From Hyphomicrobiales bacterium (GTDB lineage Bacteria > Pseudomonadota > Alphaproteobacteria > Rhizobiales > Methylopilaceae), in the NCBI GenBank assembly GCA_022842205.1, contig JALHQA010000006.1:1-64000 (forward strand): DNA of 64,000 bases. The letters are read 5' to 3'. Made by a program: the position numbers and the translations under genes. A model generated the notes under the pieces. It was not told the origin of the DNA, searched no databases, and saw nothing but the letters and a program-made list of their open reading frames with translations. This document shows positions 1 through 7,666 of the stretch, piece after piece; position 1 is the first letter of the stretch; every line of letters begins with the position of its first letter.

Positions 1-120
1 GCGTTGTCCCTGCTGGCTTTTATCCGCCTGCCGCCGGATGCCGGTGCGGAAGTCTCGCGCCACAAGTCGAAAAAGCGCGTCGCGCCGGATCCGGTTTCGA
101 ACATGCAGGACCGGGGGTAA
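1..120 (+). CDS. C-terminal end of a membrane protein, probably a transporter (partial)
   Basis: The first reading frame is open from base 1 to a TAA at 118-120 and encodes 39 residues. It begins with a hydrophobic stretch (ALSLLAFIRLPP) that looks like the end of a last membrane helix, followed by a basic hydrophilic tail. That pattern fits the cytoplasmic C-terminus of an MFS-type transporter, which in related bacteria often lies next to rlmE, but the domain itself is outside the window. The family assignment is inference; only the open frame and helix-plus-tail pattern are seen. Its stop is three bases from the stop of the convergent small gene. Confidence 0.5.
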   Translation, partial: ALSLLAFIRLPPDAGAEVSRHKSKKRVAPDPVSNMQDRG

Positions 121-123
121 TTG

Positions 124-288
124 TCACCAACCGAAGAAGAGTGCCCGCCCCAGCACGAGGAATGCCATGGCGAGGAGGGCGCCGAAGAAGAGGCGTCGCT
201 GCCAAGGCTTACGCAATGCGATATAGCCCTGCCGGACGCGTTCACCCTCGTAGACCGGGGACTTGTTGGTGTCATTCCGTGTCGGCAT
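124..288 (-). CDS. Small single-pass membrane protein, 54 residues
   Basis: Read on the minus strand from ATG at 288 to TGA at 124. An AAGGAGA ribosome site sits about eight bases upstream. The N-terminal half is polar and contains GERVRQGYIALRKPW, and residues 33-53 form one hydrophobic helix ending in FFGW. This layout, a GE.xRQG motif followed by a basic hinge and a single helix, resembles short alphaproteobacterial proteins often labelled peptide ABC transporter permease, a name that has no functional support. It probably sits in the inner membrane. The function is unknown. Confidence 0.6.
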   Translation of the reverse strand: MPTRNDTNKSPVYEGERVRQGYIALRKPWQRRLFFGALLAMAFLVLGRALFFGW

Positions 289-400
289 GTGCGTTCTCCT
301 TCCTTAGGGCGAACGCATGAGCGGGCATTCCGTTCGCCTGAATGCGTTAGGCGCGGAACCCTACGCTCGCTCTCCGGTTCTAGAGCTGGAGGAACCGAAA

Positions 401-517
401 ATGATCCGCAAACTGGTGAAGGCGGCCTTTCTGGCCTGGATTGCGAAGAAGGTCCTGGCCCGCGCGAGCGCCCATGCCAACCGTTCAGTCGCGCAGCAGC
501 GCCGCCACGCGCGCTAG
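401..517 (+). CDS. Very small basic protein, 38 residues
   Basis: ATG at 401 follows a good GGAGGA ribosome site around 388-393. The peptide starts with an amphipathic or hydrophobic segment ([16 protein letters not shown]) and ends in an arginine- and histidine-rich tail. Its TAG stop at 515-517 overlaps the TAG stop of the convergent rlmE gene in the four bases CTAG. The same four-base sharing occurs at several well-supported gene pairs in this window, which favours a real gene. No family is recognised. It may be a membrane-surface peptide, but this is a guess from composition. Confidence 0.4.
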   Translation: MIRKLVKAAFLAWIAKKVLARASAHANRSVAQQRRHAR

Positions 518-1206
518 CCCCGGAACCCCGTCGCGAGTACGTACAGCTCGCTGGAGCCGCTGCGGCTCGCCGGGGGCTTGACATGCTTCACCTCGGCGAA
601 ATCCTTCTTTAGCTGGGCAAGCAACGCGGTTTCCGTGCCGCCCGCCAGCACTTTCGCAAGAAAGCGTCCTCCGGGCGCAAGAACCTCGCGGGCGAATTCC
701 GCCGCGGCCTCGACAAGGTTCATCGTGCGTAGATGATCCGTCTGCTTGTGGCCGGTCGTGTTCGCCGCCATGTCGGACAGCACGACATCGGCAGGCCCGC
801 CCAGCATTGCCTTCAGCTTCTCCGGCGCGTCGTCGTCGAGAAAATCGATTTTCGCGAACTCCATCCCGGGCACGTTGTCCATATCCAGAATGTCGATGCC
901 GACAAGCTTGCCGCGCGCCGGCGCGCCGATCTTCTCCGCCGCGATCTGGCTCCAGCCGCCGGGCGCCGCGCCGAGGTCGACCACGCGGTCGCCCGGCTTC
1001 AGCACTTTGTGCTTGGCGTCGATTTCCATCAGCTTGTAGGCGGCGCGCGAGCGATAGCCCTCGCGCTTGGCGCGGGCGACGTACGGGTCGTTGATCTGCC
1101 GCTCGAGCCAGATCTGCTGCGAGGTCGTGCGCTTCTTCGCGGTCTTCAGGCGCTTGGTCATGTCGCGCCCGCTGGTGGTGCCGCCCGCGGCGCCCTTGCG
1201 GCTCAT
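514..1206 (-). CDS. rlmE: 23S rRNA (uridine-2'-O-)-methyltransferase RlmE (FtsJ/RrmJ)
   Basis: A 230-residue SAM-dependent methyltransferase that in this family methylates U2552 in the A-loop of 23S rRNA during late 50S assembly. The glycine-rich SAM motif [11 protein letters not shown] lies near residues 75-85. Lys58 (in AAYKLMEID), the Asp of [12 protein letters not shown], the Lys of KVLAGG and the Glu of SSELYVLA match the family's K-D-K-E catalytic set. I chose ATG at 1206 over an upstream in-frame start because it overlaps the ppx stop as ATGA, implying translational coupling. The N-terminus carries about 25 extra basic residues (SRKGAAGG and on), common in alphaproteobacterial homologues. 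Confidence 0.95.
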   Translation of the reverse strand: MSRKGAAGGTTSGRDMTKRLKTAKKRTTSQQIWLERQINDPYVARAKREGYRSRAAYKLMEIDAKHKVLKPGDRVVDLGAAPGGWSQIAAEKIGAPARGKLVGIDILDMDNVPGMEFAKIDFLDDDAPEKLKAMLGGPADVVLSDMAANTTGHKQTDHLRTMNLVEAAAEFAREVLAPGGRFLAKVLAGGTETALLAQLKKDFAEVKHVKPPASRSGSSELYVLATGFRG

Positions 1207-2258
1207 TGTCTGTACCTCGGTCCGCGCCACACCCCGTCAGCGCGCATGAGATCGATCAGCATGCCCTCGCGCAGTCCCCGGTCCGCCACGCGCAGCCGCG
1301 TGGTGGGGAAGGTGCGGCGGAAGGCTTCGAGAATGGCGCAGCCCGCCAGAACGAGGTCGGCGCGTTCTTTCCCGATGCAGGGGTTTGCCACCCGGTCGTC
1401 GTAACTCATGTTTCTCAGGCGCGCGGTCACGATGTCTATCTCGCTGTTCGTCAGCCACGCGCCGTCGACCCGGCGGCGGTCGTAGCGCGGCAATTCCATA
1501 TGTACGCCCGCCAGCGTCGTCACGGTGCCGGATGTGCCGAGCATGTGCAGCTTGGGGCAGGCCCTCGCCAGCGCGTCCTTTTCCGGAAACTCATCGAGCA
1601 TCGGCAGAACGTCCCGCACCATTTCCTCGAACATGTCGTGCGTCACGTCCACGCCGCCATGCCGTTCGGCGAGTGTGACGACCCCCAGAGGCAGCGACAT
1701 CCAGGAGCGGATGCGCGGCTCGCCGCCATAGCCGTTTCGCGGCCGGTCGAGCCATACTAGTTCGGAAGAGCCGCCGCCAATGTCGAACAGAAGAACGCCG
1801 TCGGCGTTCGGGTCCGCCAGCGGTGCGCAGCCGAGCGCCGCGAGGCGCGCCTCCGTCGCACGGTCGATGATCTCGAGTTCGAGCCCGGTTTCCGCTTGCA
1901 CGCGCGCGGAGAATTCCGCGCCATTGTCGGCCGCGCGGCAGGCTTCGGTGGCGATGAGCCGGGCGCGTTTAACGCCGCGCGCCGCAATCTTGTCGTGACA
2001 GATTTTCAGTGCGGCGATGGCGCGGGAAATCGCCTCCTGCGACAGGCGGCCTGTGCCGCCGAGCCCTTCGCCAAGCCGGACAATGCGGGAAAAAGCGTCG
2101 ACGACGCGGAAGCCGTCCCAGATCGGCCGCGCGATCAGGAGGCGGCAATTGTTGGTGCCGAGGTCGAGGGCTGCATACAGCGCCTCGGCCCGGCGGATGG
2201 TCTGCTGCGCGCCAACAGGCTGCGCCGCAGCCATCGGGCGCGGAGCACGGTCGTCCAC
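1203..2258 (-). CDS. ppx: Exopolyphosphatase / guanosine pentaphosphate phosphatase family protein
   Basis: A 351-residue member of the Ppx/GppA family (ASKHA fold). It hydrolyses inorganic polyphosphate or pppGpp, but the sequence alone does not say which. The phosphate-1 loop is [14 protein letters not shown] near residues 29-42, and the second phosphate loop is [14 protein letters not shown] in the middle. At 351 residues it is the short Ppx type, lacking the C-terminal HD-like domain of E. coli Ppx. The start is GTG at 2258, preceded by GAAGGAA at a normal distance; an ATG eight codons further in lacks a clear ribosome site. The stop overlaps the rlmE start, so the two form one operon. 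Confidence 0.9.
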   Translation of the reverse strand: MDDRAPRPMAAAQPVGAQQTIRRAEALYAALDLGTNNCRLLIARPIWDGFRVVDAFSRIVRLGEGLGGTGRLSQEAISRAIAALKICHDKIAARGVKRARLIATEACRAADNGAEFSARVQAETGLELEIIDRATEARLAALGCAPLADPNADGVLLFDIGGGSSELVWLDRPRNGYGGEPRIRSWMSLPLGVVTLAERHGGVDVTHDMFEEMVRDVLPMLDEFPEKDALARACPKLHMLGTSGTVTTLAGVHMELPRYDRRRVDGAWLTNSEIDIVTARLRNMSYDDRVANPCIGKERADLVLAGCAILEAFRRTFPTTRLRVADRGLREGMLIDLMRADGVWRGPRYRQ

Positions 2259-2349
2259 CGTTATTCCTTCGGAGGGCGGCCGCAGGCCTTATACGGGCCG
2301 CGCCAGCCCCCAACGATTTACAGTTGAGGGGAGTGTAGCAACCCATGGA

Positions 2350-2501
2350 GGTGGCGCAAGCCCACCCTTCACCGGAGGATAAACAGTGGGAGCCCATTGC
2401 GGTTTACCCTGAGGGGAACAATCTCATTGCCGTCTGGCGAAGAAGCATGCTTGTGCTCTCGCCAGCGGCCCGCGGACCGCTCCACGGTCCCTGGAAGGAG
2501 G
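2350..2501 (+). promoter_or_regulatory. Probable structured leader of panB
   Basis: The 247 bases between ppx and panB contain at least two clear hairpins. GGTGG at 2350-2354 pairs with CCACC at 2362-2366 across a GCAA-containing loop. GGACCG at 2474-2479 pairs with CGGTCC at 2485-2490, ending just before the GGAAGGAGG ribosome site at 2493-2501. The second hairpin is close enough to influence ribosome access. I do not recognise a known riboswitch class here. A simple untranslated leader is the conservative reading. Confidence 0.3.
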
Positions 2502-2505
2502 CACC

Positions 2506-3333
2506 ATGTCGGTTCAAGGCCCCGTCCGGCGCATCACGGCGCCCGAAATCTTCACGCGCAAGGGCGGCGAGCCGATCGTCACCCTGACGGCCTATCATGC
2601 GCATACGGCCGCCATCGCCGACGATCTCGTCGAGCTCCTGCTCGTGGGCGATAGTCTCGGCAATGTGATGTACGGCATGGAAACCACCGTGCCCGTCACG
2701 CTCGAGATGATGATCATCCAGGGTCAGGCCGTCGTCCGCGGCTCCAAGCGCGCCCTTGTCGTTATCGATATGCCGTTCGGGTCCTACGAATCCTCGCCGC
2801 AGGATGCGTTCCGCAATGCTGTGCGCGTGCTGAAGGAAACCGGCGCCGGAGCGGTGAAGGTCGAGGGCGGCGTGCGTACGGCCGAGACCATCCGCTTCCT
2901 CACCGAGCGCGGCGTGCCCGTCATGGGCCATATCGGTCTCACGCCGCAGTCCATCCTCACGCTCGGCACCTTCCGGGCGCAGGGCCGCGACGAGAAGGAG
3001 TGGGAAGGCATCCTGGCCGATGCGCGCGCGGTCGACGAAGCCGGTTGCTTCTCCATTGTCGTCGAGGCGGTGGCCGAGCCGCTCGCCGCGAAGATCACCC
3101 AGATCACCGAGGCCCCGACAATCGGCATCGGCGCGTCGTCGGTCTGCGACGGCCAGATCCTCGTCATGGAGGACATGCTGGGCCTCAACGAGCGCGTGCC
3201 GAAATTTGTGAAGAAGTATGGCTCGCTGAAGGATCACATCCGGGGCGCCATCGAGGGCTATGCGGCGGAGGTCCGCGACCGCTCGTTCCCGGCACCCGAA
3301 CACACCTATTCCATGCGCAAGGCGGCGGAGTAG
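2506..3333 (+). CDS. panB: 3-methyl-2-oxobutanoate hydroxymethyltransferase (pantothenate synthesis)
   Basis: A 275-residue PanB that transfers a hydroxymethyl group from 5,10-methylene-tetrahydrofolate to 2-oxoisovalerate, giving ketopantoate, the first committed step to pantothenate and CoA. It is a TIM-barrel enzyme. The metal-binding acids of the family are visible as Asp49 in VGDSLGN, Asp88 in VIDMPFGSY and Glu120 in VKVEGG. The catalytic Glu is in [10 protein letters not shown], and the GHIGLTPQS and APTIGIGAS motifs are intact. The ribosome site GGAAGGAGG fixes the ATG start. No other pantothenate gene is adjacent, so it is probably transcribed alone. Confidence 0.97.
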   Translation: MSVQGPVRRITAPEIFTRKGGEPIVTLTAYHAHTAAIADDLVELLLVGDSLGNVMYGMETTVPVTLEMMIIQGQAVVRGSKRALVVIDMPFGSYESSPQDAFRNAVRVLKETGAGAVKVEGGVRTAETIRFLTERGVPVMGHIGLTPQSILTLGTFRAQGRDEKEWEGILADARAVDEAGCFSIVVEAVAEPLAAKITQITEAPTIGIGASSVCDGQILVMEDMLGLNERVPKFVKKYGSLKDHIRGAIEGYAAEVRDRSFPAPEHTYSMRKAAE

Positions 3334-3489
3334 GGGTTTCAGGCTCTCCTTGGCGGGAGCCCTGTCTTGGTTCCTAGACAAAAGTATTATTGGTGTTTTT
3401 GCGCCTCGCCGCGCGCAGGCCGCTTTTTGTCCGATAAAACACATCAGCGTGAATTCTGTTGAGTAACACCGTGTATCTGGTGGTTGTGT

Positions 3490-4470
3490 ATGCGTTCTAT
3501 TCTGTGCCTTTTCCTGGTTTTTCCTGCTTTGATGCTTGGCGCGGGCTCTGCCGCCGCGCAGCAGACTCAGGCTCCCGCCGAAACGCCCGCCGCCGAGGCC
3601 AAGCCCGCCCGCAAGTCCTGGGTGCCCGCTTTTCTGCGGAACTATGAGAATCCGGCCCCTCGCGCCGTGCTGCCCGGCACGCAGGAAACCGCTGCCGCGC
3701 CGAAAGAGCCGGCAGCCCAGTCGGCGCCTGCGGTTGAAGCTCCCAAGAAGACCGTGAAGAAGACAGCCAAGAAAAAGACGAAGAAAAAGAAAGCCGCGAA
3801 GAAGAAAAAGAAGGCTGTGAAGAAAAAGGCGCCGAAGCCGGAGGTGGAGCCCGAGAATGTTGCCGAAGGCGCCCACGATGTTGCTGCGTTCGAAGCCGAA
3901 GAGCCGGTCAAAACGCCGGAAGTCGAAATGCTGGGCGGCCGCGGTTCGGTCTCGGGTGCGGCTCTCACGATGCCGCCGGATATCGAACCGCCTTTGACCG
4001 GCACCCCCATCGATACGCTGGCACTGTACAAGCAGGCCATGTCGAGCGGCGACATCACGGGGGCGCTCGCTCTTTTCCGGCAAACTGTCAATACGCCGCC
4101 GGATATCAATCTCGTTGCGAAGCTCAATGGACTTATGGATGTCTCGCTATCGACCGAGCAGGCCGCCGAACTGGTCGATGAAGTTGCGGAATTTGCAGCC
4201 GTTCAGGCGCCGCGCCCGCCATCGGTCGAAGCCGCGCGCATTCACGGCGTGCACGAAGTGATCGCGAATGCTGCCGCGCCGTCCCTGGTCGTCGCGCTGG
4301 AACACTACAAGTCCGCGGTCGCGGCCGGTGACCGGCTTGCCGCCGTACAGTCGCTGACGCGCGTTCTCGGGCGCCCCATTGACGACGAAGCGGCGCGACA
4401 GGCCAATATGTTGCTGAATCTTCCCGCGCCCGGCCTTTTGACAGACCAGGCTGCAGTGCGCACCAATTAA
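3490..4470 (+). CDS. Exported protein with a long lysine-rich linker, function unknown
   Basis: A 326-residue protein starting at ATG 3490 (MRSILCLFLVFP) with a Sec signal peptide that probably ends at AAAQQ near residue 25. The next part is Ala/Pro-rich. Roughly residues 87-116 are almost entirely Lys and Ala (KKTAKKKTKKKKAAKKKKK), resembling histone-H1-like tails. The C-terminal 150 residues look helical and repetitive (IDTLALYKQAMSSGDITGALALF and a related segment LVVALEHYKSAVAAGDRLAAV), suggesting Sel1- or TPR-like helical repeats. Such a cationic linker in an exported protein could bind peptidoglycan, LPS or anionic polymer, but that is inference. The stop overlaps a tiny convergent ORF within TTAA at 4467-4470. 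Confidence 0.7.
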   Translation: MRSILCLFLVFPALMLGAGSAAAQQTQAPAETPAAEAKPARKSWVPAFLRNYENPAPRAVLPGTQETAAAPKEPAAQSAPAVEAPKKTVKKTAKKKTKKKKAAKKKKKAVKKKAPKPEVEPENVAEGAHDVAAFEAEEPVKTPEVEMLGGRGSVSGAALTMPPDIEPPLTGTPIDTLALYKQAMSSGDITGALALFRQTVNTPPDINLVAKLNGLMDVSLSTEQAAELVDEVAEFAAVQAPRPPSVEAARIHGVHEVIANAAAPSLVVALEHYKSAVAAGDRLAAVQSLTRVLGRPIDDEAARQANMLLNLPAPGLLTDQAAVRTN

Positions 4471-4544
4471 ACGAATGCGAGGATGAGTGCTGCCAAGGCA
4501 ACGCCGATAATGGCAAACAGCAGCCAGTTCAGTTCAAGCTTCAT
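4467..4544 (-). CDS. Candidate 25-residue single-helix membrane microprotein
   Basis: On the minus strand, ATG at 4544 runs to TAA at 4467. It encodes a short charged head (MKLELNW) followed by one uninterrupted hydrophobic helix ending in LILAFV. A GAAAAGG ribosome site lies about six bases upstream. The stop shares TTAA with the stop of the convergent exported protein. Size and layout fit the class of bacterial membrane microproteins that modulate larger membrane complexes, but I recognise no homologue. It would be missed by any length cut-off. Confidence 0.35.
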   Translation of the reverse strand: MKLELNWLLFAIIGVALAALILAFV

Positions 4545-4676
4545 TGCGCGGCCTTTTCAATGGGCGGGAGCGTGAAGTCTCCCAGCCGGCAATGCCCTGT
4601 TCTGGTGCCGATAACGAAGTCTACCCGACAGGGCAGGGAGCGCGCCAACCTATGTTAGGCGACTATCTGGGAGCCT

Positions 4677-4715
4677 AAAGTCACTCCTTGACTTTATTCC
4701 TATCCTGTGTTACAC
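4677..4715 (+). promoter_or_regulatory. Palindrome overlapping a possible promoter
   Basis: AAAGTCA at 4677-4683 and TGACTTT at 4689-4695 form a perfect 7-bp inverted repeat around CTCCT. The right arm contains TTGACT (4688-4693), which could be a -35 element, with a weak -10 candidate TTACAC at 4710-4715 after a 16-base spacer. This is the layout of a repressor operator over a -35 box. Upstream, TGCCCTGT at 4593-4600 and ACAGGGCA at 4628-4635 form another perfect 8-bp inverted repeat with a long loop. No regulator family is recognised. Confidence 0.3.
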
Positions 4716-5100
4716 ATGGCGTGCTTTCGGTCACGGAGGGCGCGGTCATGAGGCGTTCTGGTTGCGGATCGGGAAGTGCGGTGTTCGGCGAGGGGGTCGC
4801 TCCCTGAACCGAACGGCCCAAGGCGTGCGGTCCCGGCGGGCTCAGTACACCCGCCACAGGAGACCCCTGCGGTCGGCCGGTCCGTTAACCTCCAAACCGG
4901 GAGGCCAGAGGCCGGCACGGGGTCCCGTTAGTGGAGGCTACAAAGCTAAGCCTCCAGGGGCGAGCACGCAGCAAGCCGAAAAGACACCGTGCGCGGGACG
5001 TCGGCGCAATCAAGTGTTCGCGGATTGCGAAACTTGAGAGAGCGGCTTCCCCGAGGTGAATGAAAAACTGGTGCTGGTGTTCTCAAACACTGCCAGCGCC
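4716..5100 (+). ncRNA. Unassigned structured region, possible non-coding RNA
   Basis: No convincing protein lies between 4545 and 5331. This part is a series of stable hairpins: GTTCGG 4783-4788 with CCGAAC 4809-4814, GGCGGG 4835-4840 with CCCGCC 4850-4855, CGGCC 4874-4878 with GGCCG 4910-4914 enclosing CCTCC/GGAGG, and TGGAGGCT 4932-4939 with AGCCTCCA 4949-4956. Further stems are CAAGT-TTCGC 5011-5021 with GCGAA-ACTTG 5027-5036, and a 12-bp interrupted stem at 5070-5100 closed by a CTCA loop. The unpaired stretches are A-rich (ACAAAGCTA, AAGCCGAAAAGACACC), as in folded RNAs. It lacks the diagnostic motifs of RNase P RNA, tmRNA, SRP RNA or a B12 riboswitch. Strand is inferred from the candidate promoter. 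Confidence 0.35.
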
Positions 5101-5331
5101 GCCGCGGGAGCGGCCAATCTCCCGGCGTCCCGCGCGCCCCTCCATTTCGGAGGGTGACGAGAGGACGAGGACCCGCCGGGGCGCAGAGCCCCGCGCATCG
5201 CACGCCTTCTTCCGGAGCCGATGGCGCATGCCCTGGAAATAAGGCCCGGTGCGTTTGCGTCGTCTCCCCTGCATGTCTATGGTGCCCGCCGCTCCCGAGG
5301 GAGCCGGATTCTCAGACGGTAACGGACCGAA
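5101..5331 (+). other. Hairpin-rich leader immediately before the YfgM-like gene
   Basis: The hairpins continue to the next start codon: CGGGAG 5105-5110 with CTCCCG 5119-5124, CCCTCC 5138-5143 with GGAGGG 5149-5154, CGGGGC 5177-5182 with GCCCCG 5188-5193, and GCTCC 5291-5295 with GGAGC 5300-5304. None is followed by a run of T, so none is a standard intrinsic terminator. Either this is a long structured 5' leader or it is spacer between a small RNA and the gene. No coding frame here looks real. Confidence 0.3.
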
Positions 5332-5991
5332 ATGTCGGATATTTTCAACGAGATCGAAGAGGACATCCGCAAGGAGCGGATGGAAAAGCTGTGGCGGCGC
5401 TATGGCCCGTTCGTCATCGCCGCGGCGGTTCTCGTTGTGCTCGGCGTGTCCGGCTGGCGTGGCTGGGAATGGTATTCGGCAAAGCAGGCTGAAGAAGCCG
5501 GCAGCCGCTACGAGTCGGCGCTGGTTCTGGCGCGCGAAGGCAAGGCCGCGGAAGCCGAGGCCGCATTGCGGGCGCTGGCCGCCGATGGGCCGTCGGGATA
5601 CGCGCTGCTGGCGCGTTTCCGCTCGGCGACCGAGCTGGCGTCCACCGACAAGGCCGGTGCGGCCGCGCGCTTCGAAGAGATCGCCCAGGATATTTCGGTG
5701 CCTACTGGTCTGCGCGATCTGGCGCGCATCCGTTCCGCGCTTCTCCTTGTCGATACCGGCAGCCAGTCCGATGTGGCGAGCCGGGTTGAGGCGCTTGCCG
5801 TTGCCGGCAATGCATGGCGTCATGCGGCGCGCGAGATTCTTGCGCTGGCCGCGTGGAAGGCCGGCAATGCCGCCGACACGCAGCGCTGGGCGCAGGAACT
5901 GATCGCCGATCCCGAGACGCCGCCCGGCGTTCGGGCCCGTGGGCAGCTTCTGCTCGATCTCGCGGCGGGCGCCGCCCCGCCTGCGCCATGA
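5332..5991 (+). CDS. YfgM-like membrane-anchored tetratricopeptide protein
   Basis: A 219-residue protein with an N-terminal cytoplasmic amphipathic segment (SDIFNEIEEDIRKERMEKLWRRYG), one membrane helix at about residues 26-45 and a periplasmic helical-repeat domain rich in Ala, Glu and Arg. This is the layout of the YfgM/TPR_21 family, which in E. coli links the Sec translocon to periplasmic chaperones. Gene order supports the call: yfgM, bamB and der are neighbours in many Proteobacteria, and here a lipoprotein and der follow. The ATG at 5332 has only a weak ribosome site, which may matter given the structured leader. Confidence 0.8.
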   Translation: MSDIFNEIEEDIRKERMEKLWRRYGPFVIAAAVLVVLGVSGWRGWEWYSAKQAEEAGSRYESALVLAREGKAAEAEAALRALAADGPSGYALLARFRSATELASTDKAGAAARFEEIAQDISVPTGLRDLARIRSALLLVDTGSQSDVASRVEALAVAGNAWRHAAREILALAAWKAGNAADTQRWAQELIADPETPPGVRARGQLLLDLAAGAAPPAP

Positions 5992-6013
5992 TGTTCGGAG
6001 ACAAGAAATAGAT

Positions 6014-6304
6014 ATGGCACGCTTCGCAGCTCTGCTTCTTCTGTCCGCCTCCGCGTTTGTCCTGACGGGCTGCGAGAGCGCACGCAGCCTCAATCCGTTC
6101 GCCGAGAAGGACAAGATCCTGCCGGGCGAGCGCCGGCCGGTGTTCGAGCAGGGCTCGGGCTTCGAAGGCCCGCGCAAGCTGCCGCCGCCGAACAGCGATT
6201 ACATGGGCTCGACCATTGGCGCCAATCAACCGCCGCCACCGCCGGTGACGACGGCGCCAGCACCCGGAACCGAGCCTGCTCCGTCCGCGTCTCCGGCACG
6301 CTAG
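6014..6304 (+). CDS. 96-residue lipoprotein in the bamB position
   Basis: The signal peptide ends in the lipobox LTGC with the lipidated cysteine at residue 20. Mature residues 21-41 (ESARSLNPFAEKDKILPGER) resemble the start of alphaproteobacterial BamB proteins, where an LPGER-type motif follows the lipid anchor. The rest is only about 55 residues of Pro/Ala-rich, apparently unstructured sequence. The eight-bladed WD40/PQQ-like propeller that makes BamB about 380-450 residues is absent, and der follows 15 bases later. There is no frameshifted propeller remnant in the short gap, so this is a miniature protein or an ancient truncation. The BamB link rests on position and a short motif. Confidence 0.65.
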   Translation: MARFAALLLLSASAFVLTGCESARSLNPFAEKDKILPGERRPVFEQGSGFEGPRKLPPPNSDYMGSTIGANQPPPPPVTTAPAPGTEPAPSASPAR

Positions 6305-6319
6305 GCCGGGAGCCGGCAT

Positions 6320-7666
6320 ATGCACATCATCGCGATTGCCGGCCGGCCGAATGTCGGCAAGTCCACGCTGTTCAACCGTCTGGTCGGCAAACGCCTCGCG
6401 CTGGTCGACGATCAGCCCGGTGTCACGCGCGATCGCCGGGAAGGCGAGGCGCGTATTGGCGATTTCGAATTCACGGCTGTCGATACCGCCGGGCTTGAGG
6501 ATGCGGAGAAGGCATCGCTTGCCGGCCGCATGACGGCGCAGACGGTTTCCGCCATTTCCGATGCCGACGCCGTGCTCTTCGTCATCGACGCGCGTGTCGG
6601 CGTTACACCGGAAGATCGGCATTTCGCGGACATCGTTCGCAAGTCGGGCAAGCCCGTTGTCCTCGTCGCAAACAAGGCCGAGGGCAAGGAAGGTTTGGCC
6701 GGCGCCTACGATGCCTTCAGCCTCGGCCTTGGCGATCCCGTGCCTTTGTCGGCCGAACATGGCGAGGGCCTTGCCGATCTCTATCAGGCGCTGCGGGGTG
6801 TTCTCGGCTTCGAGGACGACGACGAAGACGAGGAAGACGACGAGAGCGAAGGTCCGCTTTCCGTCGCCATCGTCGGCCGCCCCAACGCCGGCAAGTCCAC
6901 GCTCATCAACCGTCTGCTCGGCGAAGAGCGTCTTCTGACCGGTCCTGAAGCCGGCATCACGCGCGACGCCATCTCTGTCGATCTTAAATGGCGCGGCAAG
7001 GACGTCCGCCTCGTCGATACCGCCGGCATGCGCCGCAAGGCGAAGGTCCAGGACAAGCTGGAAAAGCTGGCTGTCTCCGACTCGCTGCGTTCCATCCAGT
7101 ACGCCGAGGTCGTCGTGGTCCTTCTCGACGCCACCGTGCCGTTCGAAAAGCAGGATCTGCAGATCGCCGATCTCGTCTCGCGCGAGGGCAGGGCCATCGT
7201 TATCGCGCTCAACAAGTGGGACCTGATCGAGGATCGCGTTGGTGCCCTGAAAGTCCATCGCGAAGCCGCCGACCGTCTTCTGCCGCAAGTGCGCGGCATG
7301 CAATTGGTTGCGGTGTCAGGCTCCACGGGCGAAGGCATCGATCGCCTGATGCAGGCTGTCGTCAAGGCGTATGAAATCTGGAACAAGCGCGTACCGACAG
7401 CGCGCATCAACCGCTGGCTCGATGGCGTTCTGCAGTCCCATCCGCCGCCGGCCGTTCGCGGCGCGCGTATCAAGCTGCGCTACATGACCCAGACAAAGGC
7501 CCGCCCGCCCAGCTTCGTGCTGTTCGGCACGCGTACGAATGCGCTTCCCGAGAGCTATGTCCGTTATCTGGTGAATGGACTGCGCGAGGCGTTCGAACTG
7601 CCGGGCACGCCGATCCGGCTTGCTTTCCGCGAGCCGAAAAATCCGTTCTCCAACAAGAACGATTAA
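6320..7666 (+). CDS. der: Ribosome assembly GTPase Der (EngA)
   Basis: A 448-residue protein with two tandem TrmE-Era-like GTPase domains and a C-terminal KH-like domain, needed for 50S subunit maturation. Domain 1 has the P-loop GRPNVGKST at residues 8-16 and DTAG; domain 2 has GRPNAGKST near residue 186, DTAG and NKWD. The linker contains an acidic run ([12 protein letters not shown]), typical of Der. The C-terminus has the KH-type stretch around [19 protein letters not shown]. Its TAA stop shares TTAA with the stop of the convergent SDR gene. Confidence 0.97.
   Translation: MHIIAIAGRPNVGKSTLFNRLVGKRLALVDDQPGVTRDRREGEARIGDFEFTAVDTAGLEDAEKASLAGRMTAQTVSAISDADAVLFVIDARVGVTPEDRHFADIVRKSGKPVVLVANKAEGKEGLAGAYDAFSLGLGDPVPLSAEHGEGLADLYQALRGVLGFEDDDEDEEDDESEGPLSVAIVGRPNAGKSTLINRLLGEERLLTGPEAGITRDAISVDLKWRGKDVRLVDTAGMRRKAKVQDKLEKLAVSDSLRSIQYAEVVVVLLDATVPFEKQDLQIADLVSREGRAIVIALNKWDLIEDRVGALKVHREAADRLLPQVRGMQLVAVSGSTGEGIDRLMQAVVKAYEIWNKRVPTARINRWLDGVLQSHPPPAVRGARIKLRYMTQTKARPPSFVLFGTRTNALPESYVRYLVNGLREAFELPGTPIRLAFREPKNPFSNKND

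Noticed and set aside
121-612. A 163-codon plus-strand open frame over the small genes
   Set aside because: It is antisense to the 54-residue gene, which has a strong ribosome site and sensible topology, and it runs over the end of rlmE.
2404-4083. A 559-codon minus-strand open frame opposite panB
   Set aside because: panB on the other strand is unambiguous; the antisense frame is open only because of GC-rich codon bias.
4850-4872. Resemblance to a cobalamin (B12) box (CCACAGGAGACCCCTGC)
   Set aside because: The box spacing is wrong and the upstream conserved blocks of a cobalamin riboswitch are missing.
4762-5037. A 91-codon open frame across the structured region
   Set aside because: Composition is dominated by Arg, Gly and Pro without domain character, there is no ribosome site, and the hairpins explain the base pattern better.
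4716-5100. Identification as RNase P RNA or two-piece tmRNA
   Set aside because: There is no GAGGAAAGUC-type block, no CCA end, no T-arm and no ANDN-type tag reading frame.
5702-7303. A 533-codon minus-strand open frame opposite der
   Set aside because: It is a shadow of der and the YfgM-like gene, with no recognisable domain.
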